From Nocardia pseudovaccinii NBRC 100343 (GTDB lineage: Bacteria; Actinomycetota; Actinomycetes; Mycobacteriales; Mycobacteriaceae), in contig NZ_BDBY01000184.1 in the NCBI RefSeq assembly GCF_001613225.1, positions 1 to 59,816 of the forward strand: DNA of 59,816 bases, written 5' to 3'. Below the pieces are notes generated by a model that saw only the letters and a program-made list of their open reading frames with translations, ran no database searches and was not told the DNA's origin. Positions within the stretch are counted from its first letter, which is position 1. Each line of letters opens with the position of its first letter. Positions 25,389 through 34,107 of the stretch are shown piece after piece. A program made the translations under genes and the position numbers.

Positions 25389-27185
25389 TCAGACCACCTG
25401 GACGCGGAGGTGGCATACCACGGTGTCGGTCATCCGACGTAGTTCGCGTTCGAGTTCGTCACTGCGGTGACTGGGCAGCACCCGGTCCCAGCCGATCGGC
25501 GGATCGATCTCGGCGATGACGACGACCTTGCGCCGTCCGGAGAAGTTCTCGCGGACATAGTGCGCGACGGGGCCGCCGACGGTTGCGTCGCTGTCTTCCA
25601 GCAGAACCAGCCTGACCTCGGGATGCCATGCCTCCCACGCTTTGGTGAACGCTTTGACGGATTCACCCGGTAGGCAAACATGCACCGCGACAACGTCTCT
25701 TCCGATCGACATGGCGGCCGAGAGCGCCTCGCGGCTGAGTTCGGAGACCTCGGAGATCGGCACCACGATCGCCGTACCGGTGGCCTGCGGCTGGTCCGGA
25801 ATCGCGCCATTGCCGCGGCGGCCGCCGATCCTGGTGTAGGCGCAGCGAATTCGCTCCATACCGAGTACCAGTGCGGGCAGTACGAGCACGATCAACCACG
25901 CGCCGTCGATGAATTTCATCGCTGTGGTGACGATCGCGGCGACGCCGGTGAGCAGCGCACCGAAGCCGTTGAGCGCGAGCCGCCAGCGCCAGCCCGCGGT
26001 CTTGGTCTGCCACCAGTGCCGGACCATGCCGGCCTGAGCGATGGTGAATCCGACGAAGACACCGATCGCGAACAACGGAACGAGTGCATTCATATTGCCG
26101 CGCGCCGCGATCAACAGCACCCCCGCCGTTACGCCGAGGGTGAGCACGCCGTAGCGGTACACCTGACGCGGCGAGGTCACCGCGAATCGGTGCGGTAGGC
26201 AATTGTCGTCGGCCAGGATCCGGGTAAGCGTCGGCAGCCCGCCATAGGAAGTGTTGGCGGCCAGCGCGAGCAGCAGGACGGTTGCGAATTGCACTATGTA
26301 GTAACCGATTCCGTGCCCGAGTGCCGCCTCGGTGAGCTGAGAAAGCACCGTCGTGCCCTCGATCGGCCGCACCGAGAACTTCTCGATGAGCACGGCGAGC
26401 CCGATCAGCATGACACCGAGCAGCGCCCCGAGCGCCACCTCCGCCCGTTGCGCGCGTTTGACCCTCGGCGCCTCGAAGCTGGGCACCGCATTCGCGATCG
26501 CCTCGACACCCGTCAGCGCCGCGCAGCCGCTGGAAAATGCCTTGAGCAGCAATAACACTCCGACTGTTCGAATATCGCCGACGGCCGCCGCCCCGGTGAC
26601 GACGTCGGCCGGATCGGAGCGCATCAGGCCGCCGACGATGACGGCGAAGATGCCCGCGACGAAGACGATCGTGGGAATCATGAAGGCGCGCGCACTTTCT
26701 CGGATGCCGAGCAGATTGAGCGCGGTCACCCCGACCAGGATCGCGAGGCAGATCCACACCGTATACCCGTGCAGCGCCTGGAATGCCGAGGTCAGGGCGG
26801 CGACACCGGCCGCGATCGAGACCGCGACATTGAGGATGTAGTCGACGATCAACGAGGCCGCGGCGACTAGACTGGTGCGGTGGCCGAGATGCCGCTTCGC
26901 CACCGCGTACGCGCCACCGCCGTCGGGAAAGGCCGCGATCACCTGCCGGTAGGAGGCGACCAGTACCGCGAGTAGGGCGGCGATCGCAAGGGTTACCGGC
27001 ACTGTCATGCCGAGTCCGGCGCCACCGGCGGTGGCCAACACCAGCACGATCGCTTCCGGACCGTAGGAGACCGATGCCATGGCATCGAGGGAAAGTCCCG
27101 CCAAGCCGGTCGAAACGGTCAAACCCCGGCGCGTCGAGCCGACCGCACGCGGCGCGGGCGCCTTGCGTGGCAACACCGTAATCAC
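25389..27185 (-). CDS. APC-family amino acid permease
   Basis: About 598 aa: residues about 20-440 carry roughly 12 membrane helices with the APC signatures GLSLDAMASVSYGPEAI and FPDGGGAYAVAKRHLG. The cytoplasmic tail (about 450-598) has a Rossmann-like, USP-type layout (GTAIVVPISEVSELSREALSAAMSIG). It probably imports amino acids or polyamines by proton symport. The start is uncertain. GTG 27185 begins VITVLPRKAPAPRA just before the conserved region; the frame stays open further upstream but would run into the divergent pdxT. In M. tuberculosis no permease sits here, so it is an insertion in the pdxS-tesB-pdxT order. Confidence 0.85.
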   Translation of the reverse strand: MITVLPRKAPAPRAVGSTRRGLTVSTGLAGLSLDAMASVSYGPEAIVLVLATAGGAGLGMTVPVTLAIAALLAVLVASYRQVIAAFPDGGGAYAVAKRHLGHRTSLVAAASLIVDYILNVAVSIAAGVAALTSAFQALHGYTVWICLAILVGVTALNLLGIRESARAFMIPTIVFVAGIFAVIVGGLMRSDPADVVTGAAAVGDIRTVGVLLLLKAFSSGCAALTGVEAIANAVPSFEAPRVKRAQRAEVALGALLGVMLIGLAVLIEKFSVRPIEGTTVLSQLTEAALGHGIGYYIVQFATVLLLALAANTSYGGLPTLTRILADDNCLPHRFAVTSPRQVYRYGVLTLGVTAGVLLIAARGNMNALVPLFAIGVFVGFTIAQAGMVRHWWQTKTAGWRWRLALNGFGALLTGVAAIVTTAMKFIDGAWLIVLVLPALVLGMERIRCAYTRIGGRRGNGAIPDQPQATGTAIVVPISEVSELSREALSAAMSIGRDVVAVHVCLPGESVKAFTKAWEAWHPEVRLVLLEDSDATVGGPVAHYVRENFSGRRKVVVIAEIDPPIGWDRVLPSHRSDELERELRRMTDTVVCHLRVQVV

Positions 27186-27289
27186 ATCTGTGAGTGTCGA
27201 CCGCTTTCGCCCGAATGAACCCGGTCTTGACGCAACATTGACGGCTACCGTGAGCAGGGCCACAGCGCGGCGCCTCGTAAGCTCATGGC

Positions 27290-27940
27290 GTGAACGCATC
27301 GGTCGCCTCGCCCGCAACGGGCGCGCAGCGCAGTCCCGACCGGCCCACCATCGGTGTGCTGGCCCTGCAGGGTGACGTGCGCGAACATGTCGCGGCACTC
27401 GCGGAATGCGGTGCGCAACCGGTGCTGGTGCGCCGCGCGTCCGAGCTCGCCGCAGTGGATGCGCTGGTGCTGCCCGGCGGTGAATCGACCACCATCAGCA
27501 AGCTGCTGGAGGTCTTCGAGCTCCTCGAACCGGTACGTGCGCGGCTGCGGGAAGGTATGCCCGCCTTCGGATCCTGCGCCGGAATGATCCTGCTCGCGTC
27601 CGAAGTGCTCGACACTCGCCCCGACGCCAAGCATCTGTCCGGTATCGATATGACGGTGCGGCGCAATGCTTTCGGTCGTCAGGTCGACTCGTTCGAGACC
27701 GATCTGGACTTCGCGGGCGTGACCGACGGCCCGGTGCGCGCGGTATTCATCCGGGCGCCGTGGGTGGAGCGGGTCGGCGCGGGCGTCGAGGTGCTGGCCA
27801 CTGTTCCCAGTGGCCCGGCCGCCGGGCGCATTGTCGCGGTGCGGCAGGGCAAGGTGGTCGCGACGTCGTTCCATCCCGAGGTCACCGGCGATTTGCGGGT
27901 GCATCGGATGTTCGTCGATCTGGTTCGCGCCGCCGAGTAG
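27290..27940 (+). CDS. pdxT: Pyridoxal 5'-phosphate synthase, glutaminase subunit
   Basis: Class I glutaminase of 216 aa that supplies ammonia to PdxS. Signatures are IGVLALQGDVREHVAAL, LVLPGGESTTI, the nucleophile cysteine in FGSCAGMIL, and the catalytic His-Glu in TSFHPEVTGD. The length is slightly above the usual 190-200 because of about 18 extra N-terminal residues; a start nearer to PTIGVLALQGD is possible. It precedes yebC, as in mycobacteria. Confidence 0.95.
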   Translation: MNASVASPATGAQRSPDRPTIGVLALQGDVREHVAALAECGAQPVLVRRASELAAVDALVLPGGESTTISKLLEVFELLEPVRARLREGMPAFGSCAGMILLASEVLDTRPDAKHLSGIDMTVRRNAFGRQVDSFETDLDFAGVTDGPVRAVFIRAPWVERVGAGVEVLATVPSGPAAGRIVAVRQGKVVATSFHPEVTGDLRVHRMFVDLVRAAE

Positions 27941-28053
27941 TCGCCCACAGGAACTGGCCGTAACCGGACGAGTAGGCTGAGAGAGTTGTCTACCCGGCCG
28001 GTGCGGGTACCGTGCGCACGATCAGACGTGCTGTCGACTGGAGGAAGTAGGGA

Positions 28054-28809
28054 ATGAGCGGCCACTCCAAATGGGCCACCACCAAGCACAAGAAGGCGGG
28101 GATCGACGCGAAGCGCGGCAAGCTCTTCGCCAAGTTGATCAAGAACATCGAGGTGGCGGCCCGCACTGGTGGGAGTGACCCGGCGGGCAATCCGACGCTG
28201 TACGACGCCATCCAGAAGGCGAAGAAGTCGTCGGTTCCGAACGACAACATCGAGCGTGCCCGCAAGCGCGGCGGCGGTGAAGAGGCCGGCGGCGCCGACT
28301 GGCAGACCATCATGTACGAGGGCTACGGCCCCAATGGTGTCGCGGTGCTGATCGAATGCCTCACCGACAACCGCAACCGCGCAGCGGGCGAGGTGCGCGT
28401 GGCGATGACCCGCAACGGCGGCAATATGGCCGACCCGGGTTCGGTTTCCTACCTGTTCCACCGCAAGGGCATCGTGACCCTCGAGAAGAACGGGCTGTCC
28501 GAGGACGATGTGCTGCTCGCCGTGCTCGACGCGGGCGCCGAGGAAGTCAACGACCTCGGTGATTCGTTCGAGGTCATCAGCGAACCGTCGGATCTGATCC
28601 CGGTGCGCAAGGCGCTGCAGGACGCCGGAATCGATTACGACTCCGCCGAATCCGGCTTCCAGCCGTCGGTATCGGTCGCCGTCGACGTCGACGGCGCGCG
28701 CAAGGTGTTCAAGTTGGTCGACGCGCTCGAGGACAGCGACGACGTACAGAACGTCTACACCAACGTGGACATCTCCGATGAGGTCGGCTCTCAGCTGGAA
28801 CAGGACTGA
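28054..28809 (+). CDS. yebC: YebC/PmpR-family protein
   Basis: The 251-aa protein begins with the diagnostic SGHSKWATTKHKKAGIDAKRGKLFAKLIKNIE and has the three-domain YebC layout through ALEDSDDVQNVYTNVDI. Family members are described as transcription regulators and, more recently, as factors relieving ribosome stalling at proline stretches. ATG 28054 has GGAGG 8 bases upstream. The final 14 codons and the DNA just after the stop are copied in the tandem repeat that follows. M. tuberculosis Rv2603c occupies the same place. Confidence 0.95.
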   Translation: MSGHSKWATTKHKKAGIDAKRGKLFAKLIKNIEVAARTGGSDPAGNPTLYDAIQKAKKSSVPNDNIERARKRGGGEEAGGADWQTIMYEGYGPNGVAVLIECLTDNRNRAAGEVRVAMTRNGGNMADPGSVSYLFHRKGIVTLEKNGLSEDDVLLAVLDAGAEEVNDLGDSFEVISEPSDLIPVRKALQDAGIDYDSAESGFQPSVSVAVDVDGARKVFKLVDALEDSDDVQNVYTNVDISDEVGSQLEQD

Positions 28810-28838
28810 CGCCCGGATTGTCCGGCGCATCGGCTGCT

Positions 28839-28913
28839 ATGACGGACAGAACGTCACTGCATCCGATGGTGGACATCTCCGATGAGGTCGGCTCCCAGTT
28901 GGAACAGGACTGA
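28839..28913 (+). CDS. 24-codon mini-ORF 1 ending in the YebC tail
   Basis: The frame starts MTDRTSLHPM and continues with the last 14 residues of YebC (VDISDEVGSQLEQD). No Shine-Dalgarno sequence is obvious upstream. It may be a by-product of the tandem duplication, but the silent-only differences from the parental codons keep it worth listing. Confidence 0.2.
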   Translation: MTDRTSLHPMVDISDEVGSQLEQD

Positions 28914-28942
28914 CGCCCGGATTGTCCGGCGCATCGGCTGCT

Positions 28943-29017
28943 ATGACGGACAGAACGTCACTGCATCCGATGGTGGATATCTCCGATGAGGTCGGCTCTC
29001 AGCTGGAACAGGACTGA
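28943..29017 (+). CDS. 24-codon mini-ORF 2 ending in the YebC tail
   Basis: Second tandem copy of the preceding mini-ORF, with the same predicted peptide; the shared part differs only at silent positions. Same reservations apply. Confidence 0.2.
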   Translation: MTDRTSLHPMVDISDEVGSQLEQD

Positions 29018-29102
29018 CGCGGCTCGTCATCGACCAGCGCCTCGGGGCGGTTCGCAAATATGCGGACCGCCCCCAGTGCGTTTCGCACCCGGCGTGAACT
29101 GG

Positions 29103-29309
29103 TTATTCCGCGATTCGCGTGCGATCGGACCATTCGTAGACCCGCAGCCGCCCCTCGGGCGTATCGGCTTCCCGATTGGTGACCTTGAAGTGCTCGTATC
29201 CGCCGCGGTATTCGACTTTGAGCTCGACGCCGGGTGGCGTGATCGGGACGATGCGAGCGGGCAAGTCTTTCGGCCCACCTTCTAGGACAGCCTTCACAAC
29301 ATTGCTCAT
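29103..29309 (-). CDS. DUF5988 family small protein
   Basis: The 68-aa protein reads MSNVVKAVLEGGPKDLPARI, then VPITPPGVELKVEYRGGYEHFK, and ends GRLRVYEWSDRTRIAE. This is the pattern I know as DUF5988, a small actinobacterial family often near natural-product genes, with no established function. ATG 29309 is chosen by the family N-terminus; AAGG abuts it directly, which is unusual, and ATG 29348 would give a 13-residue extension. It is cytoplasmic with no cysteine-based motif. No biosynthetic cluster is adjacent here. Confidence 0.65.
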   Translation of the reverse strand: MSNVVKAVLEGGPKDLPARIVPITPPGVELKVEYRGGYEHFKVTNREADTPEGRLRVYEWSDRTRIAE

Positions 29310-29412
29310 CCTTCGGATGGTAGGTCTCGGATGTGATGCATGCCACAAACGCGGCCGAACGTTCCGGGTTGTCGTGGGGGAATTCCGATGCCGCGCCCTG
29401 AAAAAGTCCGAT

Positions 29413-29431
29413 GCAACCGATTACTGGTTGC
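29413..29431. promoter_or_regulatory. Inverted repeat in the DUF5988/membrane-ORF divergent region
   Basis: GCAACC-N7-GGTTGC, perfect 6-bp arms, in the 300-bp region between the divergent genes at 29309 and 29614. It is a candidate operator; no regulator gene is adjacent. Confidence 0.3.
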
Positions 29432-29613
29432 CAAAGTCGGCTGATCGCATTTCCTGGGTTCGGAGCAACTGGTCGCAGCTGTCGATATCTGCGGTGTAAC
29501 GATTGCGGCTCGATTGCTGATATACGAATCAAGTGCCGCGACACACCGTCACGGCCGCCCGATCAGGCTCTGTGCACCGAGAACTTGTCCCGCCCGGAAA
29601 GAGACCAGCCATC

Positions 29614-30021
29614 ATGAGTCGATCCCTTGCCGACGAGCGTCCCGGCGATCCAACCGACCTGAATGTCACCCTCGCCCCGCTCGCGGTCGCGACCGGACTG
29701 ATCCTGCTCATCGTCGCATTCGTGACGGTGAACCGGATGCCGGGCTGGGCTGCCGACTACGGTGCGAGCCTGGTGTACTTCGCGATCTTCCTCTACGTGG
29801 CGATCGCCGGACGCCTGACTTGGTGGGGCGCCGACATACTGATCAGCCACGGGCAAGAAGCGCTGACTCACGGCACCGTGAGTACCAATTTGCCTACAGT
29901 GCGGCCGGTTTCGCCGAGTGCGTGCGCCTTCGCCGCCGCTTCGAACGGGAAGACCCCGGCGACTGCCGGGCGCAGCGCCCCGGATTCGGCGAGTTCCGCG
30001 AGCGCGATCATTCCGGCGTGA
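29614..30021 (+). CDS. Small membrane protein whose 3' end runs antisense into an oxidoreductase gene
   Basis: The 135-aa frame begins MSRSLADERPGDPTDLNVTL and contains two hydrophobic helices (VATGLILLIVAFVTVNRM and LVYFAIFLYVAIAGRLTWW) up to about residue 85. It looks genuine to that point and has GGAAAGAG upstream of the ATG. From 29868 onward it is the exact antisense of the oxidoreductase gene and reads as serine/alanine-rich chance sequence. The natural stop was therefore probably lost, by truncation or rearrangement at the junction. No family recognised. Confidence 0.5.
   Translation: MSRSLADERPGDPTDLNVTLAPLAVATGLILLIVAFVTVNRMPGWAADYGASLVYFAIFLYVAIAGRLTWWGADILISHGQEALTHGTVSTNLPTVRPVSPSACAFAAASNGKTPATAGRSAPDSASSASAIIPA
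29866..29883. terminator. Short palindrome at the membrane-ORF/oxidoreductase junction
   Basis: ACTCACGG-CA-CCGTGAGT, perfect 8-bp arms at the oxidoreductase stop codon. It could act as a bidirectional terminator, although the loop is very small. Confidence 0.35.
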
Positions 30022-30815
30022 TCGTCCTGCACCAGCATGCGCACCGCCCGGACTCCCAAATCCTGTGCCGCGGTGGCCAATTCGTCTGTCCCGCCGCGCA
30101 GTGAGACCAGTAGGCCGCCGGGGCGGAGTGTGCGCAGGGAGCGCAGGCTGTTCTCGTTATCGATCGAGTCCAGCACGACATCGACATCTCCGACCGCCTC
30201 GGCGAAATCGGTTGTGCGGTAATCGATCGTCTCGTCCGCGCCGATTTCGCGCAGGAATTCGTGGTTGGCCGCGCTGGCGGTGCCGATGACCTGCGCGCCG
30301 CGCGCCTTGGCGATCTGAACGGCGAAGTGTCCGACGCCACCTGCTGCCGCATGGATCAGGATGCGTTGTCCGGCTTGTAGTTTCGCGGTGTCGACGAGGG
30401 CCTGCCAGGCGGTGAGGGCGGCCAGTGGGATGGCCGCGGCCTGAATGTGGTCCAGGTTGACCGGTTTCGGGGCGAAGGCGCGGGCGGGGCCCACGACGTA
30501 TTCGGCGAATGCGCCGTGTCCGTAGGGGTAGGGGAGCATGCCGAAGACCGCGTCGCCCGGCTCGAACAGGGTGACGCCGATACCCGTGGCCACCACTTCG
30601 CCCGATACGTCCCAACCCAGCACGAACGGCGGTTCGCCGAGGAAAAGTCCGGAGGCGCCGCGATGCCGCCAATCGGTCGGGTTGAGACCGGCTGCCCGCA
30701 CCCGGACCAGGATTTCGCCGGGGCCGGGTGTCGGGACGGGCAGTTCGACTTCGGTCAGGACCTCGGGTCCGCCGATCAGGTCTTGGCTGATCGCGCGCAT
30801 AGTGGTGTCGTTCAT
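29868..30815 (-). CDS. NADP-dependent quinone oxidoreductase-like MDR enzyme
   Basis: The 315-aa medium-chain dehydrogenase/reductase is of the zinc-free QOR type. The N-terminal catalytic domain has GEILVRVRAAGLNPTDWRHR and GWDVSGEVVATG; the nucleotide-binding fold has ILIHAAAGGVGHFAVQIAKARGAQVIGT (AAGGVG, about residue 150). It likely reduces quinones or enones with NADPH. ATG 30815 is chosen by the family N-terminus. It is divergent from a GlxA-type regulator, 70 bp apart, which probably controls it. Confidence 0.88.
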   Translation of the reverse strand: MNDTTMRAISQDLIGGPEVLTEVELPVPTPGPGEILVRVRAAGLNPTDWRHRGASGLFLGEPPFVLGWDVSGEVVATGIGVTLFEPGDAVFGMLPYPYGHGAFAEYVVGPARAFAPKPVNLDHIQAAAIPLAALTAWQALVDTAKLQAGQRILIHAAAGGVGHFAVQIAKARGAQVIGTASAANHEFLREIGADETIDYRTTDFAEAVGDVDVVLDSIDNENSLRSLRTLRPGGLLVSLRGGTDELATAAQDLGVRAVRMLVQDDHAGMIALAELAESGALRPAVAGVFPFEAAAKAHALGETGRTVGKLVLTVP

Positions 30816-30885
30816 GTCGTTCAGCCTGCTGTCGGCGGTGACGCGGGGAAATGGCGCGATTGCCAATATTCGATATGATCGTGCC

Positions 30886-31881
30886 ATGGTCGATACCTCG
30901 GATCGGCACTCGGCGCGACATCGGGTGGTCGTGCTCGCCTTGGACGGGGTGTATCCGTTCGAACTCGGCATTCCGAACCGCGTTTTCGGCACCGCCGCGG
31001 ATCTGTACGAGGTGAGCACTTGCTCGATCGATGGCGCACCGGTAGCGAGCCGAGCCGATTTCGCCATTGCCGTCCAGCAGGACAGCCGGGCGCTGGCGAC
31101 CGCCGACACCGTGGTCATACCGGCCTGCGATATTGATATGACGCTCGATGGCACGCTGCCGCCCGCGGTGGCCGCGGCATTCGCGCGCATCCGGCCGGGC
31201 ACCCGCATCGTTTCGATATGTACCGGCGCATTCGTGACTGCCGCCGCCGGACTGCTCGACGGTCGTCCGGCGACGACACACTGGAATGTGGCCGAACTGT
31301 TCCGGCGCACCTTTCCGCGAGTGCTGCTGAATACCGATGTCCTCTACGTCGACGACGATGACGTGCTCACCTCGGCGGGCGCGGCGGCAGGCATAGATCT
31401 CTGTCTGCATCTGGTGCGCCGCGACCACGGCAGTGCGGTCGCGAATACGGTGGCGCGCCGCTGCGTCGTGCCGCCGTGGCGTGAGGGCGGCCAGGCCCAA
31501 TACATCGAACAGCCGGTGCCGCCGTCGACCTCGACGGGCACCGCCGCCGCCAGGCACTGGGCCCTCGAGAATCTCCGATTGCCGTTGACCATGGACGATC
31601 TCGCCGTTCAGGCCCGAATGAGCAAGCGCACCTTCGCCCGTCGCTTCCGTGACGAGGTCGGCATGAGCCCGGGCCGCTGGCTCATCCAGCAGCGCGTCTT
31701 CCGCGCCCGCCAGCTCCTCGAATCGACCGATATGACCGTGGACCGCATCGCGGGCGAGGTCGGCTTCGCCACCGGCAGCTCACTACGCCAGCACCTGCAC
31801 GATTCCATCGGCGTATCACCGCTGGCCTATCGCCGGACCTTCCGCGCCGAGTCGGTCGTCCCGGTCGAAGCTCTGGGCTGA
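30886..31881 (+). CDS. GlxA-type AraC-family regulator with DJ-1/PfpI domain
   Basis: The 331-aa protein has an N-terminal DJ-1/PfpI amidotransferase-like domain (VVVLALDGVYPFELGIPNRV to about residue 180) with the nucleophile-elbow cysteine in SICTGAFVTAAAGLLDGR. The C-terminal AraC DNA-binding domain has two HTH motifs (TMDDLAVQARMSKRTFARRF and TVDRIAGEVGFATGSSLRQH). The N-terminal domain senses a small ligand in this class. It is the likely regulator of the divergent oxidoreductase through the 70-bp intergenic region. Confidence 0.9.
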   Translation: MVDTSDRHSARHRVVVLALDGVYPFELGIPNRVFGTAADLYEVSTCSIDGAPVASRADFAIAVQQDSRALATADTVVIPACDIDMTLDGTLPPAVAAAFARIRPGTRIVSICTGAFVTAAAGLLDGRPATTHWNVAELFRRTFPRVLLNTDVLYVDDDDVLTSAGAAAGIDLCLHLVRRDHGSAVANTVARRCVVPPWREGGQAQYIEQPVPPSTSTGTAAARHWALENLRLPLTMDDLAVQARMSKRTFARRFRDEVGMSPGRWLIQQRVFRARQLLESTDMTVDRIAGEVGFATGSSLRQHLHDSIGVSPLAYRRTFRAESVVPVEALG

Positions 31882-31914
31882 GCGCGGCTCGATTCATCGA
31901 CCGCGCAATCGGTT

Positions 31915-33384
31915 TCAGGTCGCGTCGGGCACCGGGAGACCGACGCGAGCGACGATCCAGGGGAACGACGAGGCGAACGCGGCCGAGGCGAACTGCCAGG
32001 TGTGGCCACCCTGGGTGGTGTGAATGGTGCAATCGATGCCGACCTCGTGGCCTGCGTCGCACAGCTTTTCGGCGGCGCCGACCTCACCGGTGTCGAAGAC
32101 TCCGTCATGACCGCCCATGCCCACGTTGTCGTCGTCGGCGGCTGCGGATTGCTGGCGCGCACCACGGGATCCCGGGCCGGATTTGGGTGGGGTGAGATCG
32201 TCGAACAGACCCGCCATGCCCGTATAGGGACCGTGCTCGGCCATAACGGTGAGCGGATCGAATGCGGCCCAGCGGTCTGCGTCGCCGCCGAAAAGCCTTC
32301 GGATCGTTTGTTCCTTGTTGCCCGAGGCCGGGCCGAGATCGCCCGCGATATCGACGAAGGTGTGCACCAATTCCGGGTGCATGACCGCCAGATCGACCGC
32401 GCAGGTGCCGCCCATAGACCAGCCGACAACCGCCCAGTTCGACGGATCCGCCGAGGCGCCGAAGCGAGATTCCAGATAGCTGGGCACATCTCGGGTCAGA
32501 TGGTCGGCGGCATCGCCGCGCGGACCGTTCACACATTCGGTGTCATTGTTGAAACTGCCGCTGGAATCGACGAAGACGAGGATAGGGGCGCGGCCGCCGT
32601 TGGCGGCGGTGAACTTGTCCACCTCCGGCATGATCTGACCGCTGCGGATCCAGTCGGCGGGCGTATTGAATTCGCCGCCGATCATCATGACGACCGGCAG
32701 TGTCGGCGGCGTCGGACCGGCGAACCAGGCCGGTGGCAAGTACACGTATTCGGTTCGATGCGGAAAACCGCTGCCCGCGTCCGGAATCTGCACCGGCACG
32801 ATCTTGCCGGTGCTGACATCGGTATTGCGCAGTCCGGGCAGCGCATCGATATCGGTCTGATTCGGCAGCGGACCCGCGGTGAGCGCACTCCACGCGGACT
32901 GCACGGTGGGGTAGTAGCCCACCCATTGATTGAGCACGATGCCGGTGCTCAACAGAGCCAGCGGTATCGCGAGCACCGAGACACCACGCCGCCACCACCT
33001 GGCACTGCGCCAACCGAGCGCGGCGACCGCGATCGCCGCGACCGCGACGCCGACACAGGCCCACAACTCGACCGGCGCCGGATCCGAGGCCAGCCCCTGA
33101 TCGTTCACATACGCCCACGCGGCCACCGCGCCCGCCGCACCGAGGACCACGCAGACCGGCAGCAGCACCAGCCGCCAGCGCCGGGTCCGCCAGCCGATCG
33201 CCAGGATCAACGCGGCCACCGCGACCAGTTCGACGGTCACCGGCAGCCAGCCGTGCAGCAGCGATATGCCGTGATGAAAGCCGTTCTGATAGTTCGGATT
33301 CAGATTCGCCGAAGGCAGCCGCGGTGGTGGCGGCGGTGTCACGGGGGTCGCGGGTGCGGCGAGCGGGGCACGGACTACGGGCAC
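31915..33384 (-). CDS. Membrane-anchored esterase (antigen 85/esterase D fold)
   Basis: The 489-aa protein has four N-terminal membrane helices (about 40-180) and a C-terminal extracytoplasmic alpha/beta-hydrolase domain (about 200-485) of the PF00756 type. The nucleophile serine is in VVGWSMGGTCAVDLA and the catalytic histidine in TTQGGHTWQF. Mycolata carry such proteins beside the antigen 85 mycolyltransferases, but this domain order is typical of membrane-bound putative esterases whose substrate is not established. GTG 33384 is used. It is divergent from the MmpS-like gene. Confidence 0.82.
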   Translation of the reverse strand: MPVVRAPLAAPATPVTPPPPPRLPSANLNPNYQNGFHHGISLLHGWLPVTVELVAVAALILAIGWRTRRWRLVLLPVCVVLGAAGAVAAWAYVNDQGLASDPAPVELWACVGVAVAAIAVAALGWRSARWWRRGVSVLAIPLALLSTGIVLNQWVGYYPTVQSAWSALTAGPLPNQTDIDALPGLRNTDVSTGKIVPVQIPDAGSGFPHRTEYVYLPPAWFAGPTPPTLPVVMMIGGEFNTPADWIRSGQIMPEVDKFTAANGGRAPILVFVDSSGSFNNDTECVNGPRGDAADHLTRDVPSYLESRFGASADPSNWAVVGWSMGGTCAVDLAVMHPELVHTFVDIAGDLGPASGNKEQTIRRLFGGDADRWAAFDPLTVMAEHGPYTGMAGLFDDLTPPKSGPGSRGARQQSAAADDDNVGMGGHDGVFDTGEVGAAEKLCDAGHEVGIDCTIHTTQGGHTWQFASAAFASSFPWIVARVGLPVPDAT

Positions 33385-33561
33385 CTACGGCATTGTCGAG
33401 ACCGTTCCTCGAGAAAGCCTGTGAATTCGCTCCGATGAACCTGGGCGACCCTGAAACGCCGGTCGATCGCATGTCGATAACTACATCGGTGAACCCGGGC
33501 TCCGAACCTCTTGTCCGGTAGAGTCCAGTAGCTGGTCGTGCAGGATTCAGGAGGGGTGCAC

Positions 33562-34047
33562 ATGACTTATCAACCACCGCCGCAGTACCCGGGTTATCCG
33601 GGGCAGGGGTATCCGGGCTACCCGGGATATCCGCCGCAGCCGCCCAAGGGCAAGCCGGTGTGGCCGTGGGTGCTCGGCGGCGTCTTCCTGGCGATCGTGC
33701 TCACCGTCGGCGGCTGCGTCGCGGTCTTCGGATCAATCGCCTACCGGCTCGACAAGGAATCGAAGAAGGAAACCTCGATCACCTACGAAGTCTCGGGCTC
33801 CGGCACCGCCGATATCTCCTACAACAGTGGCGATTTCGATACCGCCGATGCCAACGATGCACCGCTGCCGTGGACCAAGGCCGTGACCGTGACCGGATAT
33901 GTCCGCACGGGCCGGGTGTCGGCGACTGTCAGCGGATCCAGCGGCGGCACGGTGACCTGCCGAATCCTGCAGGACGGCAAGGTGGTCGTCGAGGATTCGG
34001 ACTCCGGCACCTACGCGTATGTGAGCTGCTACCACTCCTTCAACTAG
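33562..34047 (+). CDS. MmpS-like membrane accessory protein
   Basis: The 161-aa protein has a Pro/Tyr/Gly-rich cytoplasmic N-terminus (repeats of YPGYPGQG type, about 1-33) and one membrane helix (WVLGGVFLAIVLTVGGCVAVFGSIAY). The beta-rich extracytoplasmic domain (about 70-161) shows the MmpS-type pattern ITYEVSGSGTADISYNSG and VTCRILQDGKVVVEDSDSG. MmpS proteins assist MmpL lipid or siderophore exporters; no mmpL is adjacent. The ATG has a strong AGGAGGGG 5 bases upstream. Confidence 0.8.
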   Translation: MTYQPPPQYPGYPGQGYPGYPGYPPQPPKGKPVWPWVLGGVFLAIVLTVGGCVAVFGSIAYRLDKESKKETSITYEVSGSGTADISYNSGDFDTADANDAPLPWTKAVTVTGYVRTGRVSATVSGSSGGTVTCRILQDGKVVVEDSDSGTYAYVSCYHSFN

Positions 34048-34100
34048 CCGAATCCCGGACGGGCGCCGTGTCGTTGGTGAAGGCCGCCCGCGCCGTCCAC

Positions 34101-34106
34101 TAGACT
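34101..34106 (+). promoter_or_regulatory. Probable -10 element of ruvCAB
   Basis: TAGACT (TANNNT) sits directly before the LexA box, so bound LexA would cover the transcription start. No clear -35 hexamer. Confidence 0.45.
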
Positions 34107-34107
34107 C

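Larger units (their letters stand above)
28766..29020 (+). repeat. 104-bp tandem repeat (2.45 copies) re-copying the 3' end of yebC
   Basis: Units begin at 28766, 28870 and 28974 (partial, to 29020). Each begins with the last codons of yebC (GTGGACATCTCCGATGAGG onward, TGA) followed by the same intergenic DNA. In the coding part the copies differ only at third or silent codon positions (GAC/GAT, TCT/TCC, CTG/TTG). In units 1 and 2 the non-coding part contains an ATG (28839, 28943) opening a 24-codon frame that runs into the next unit and ends at its TGA. Confidence 0.9.

Noticed and set aside
28766..29020. Tandem repeat considered as a CRISPR array
   Set aside because: The full 104-bp unit repeats including the would-be spacer, and part of it is the yebC coding sequence; no cas genes.
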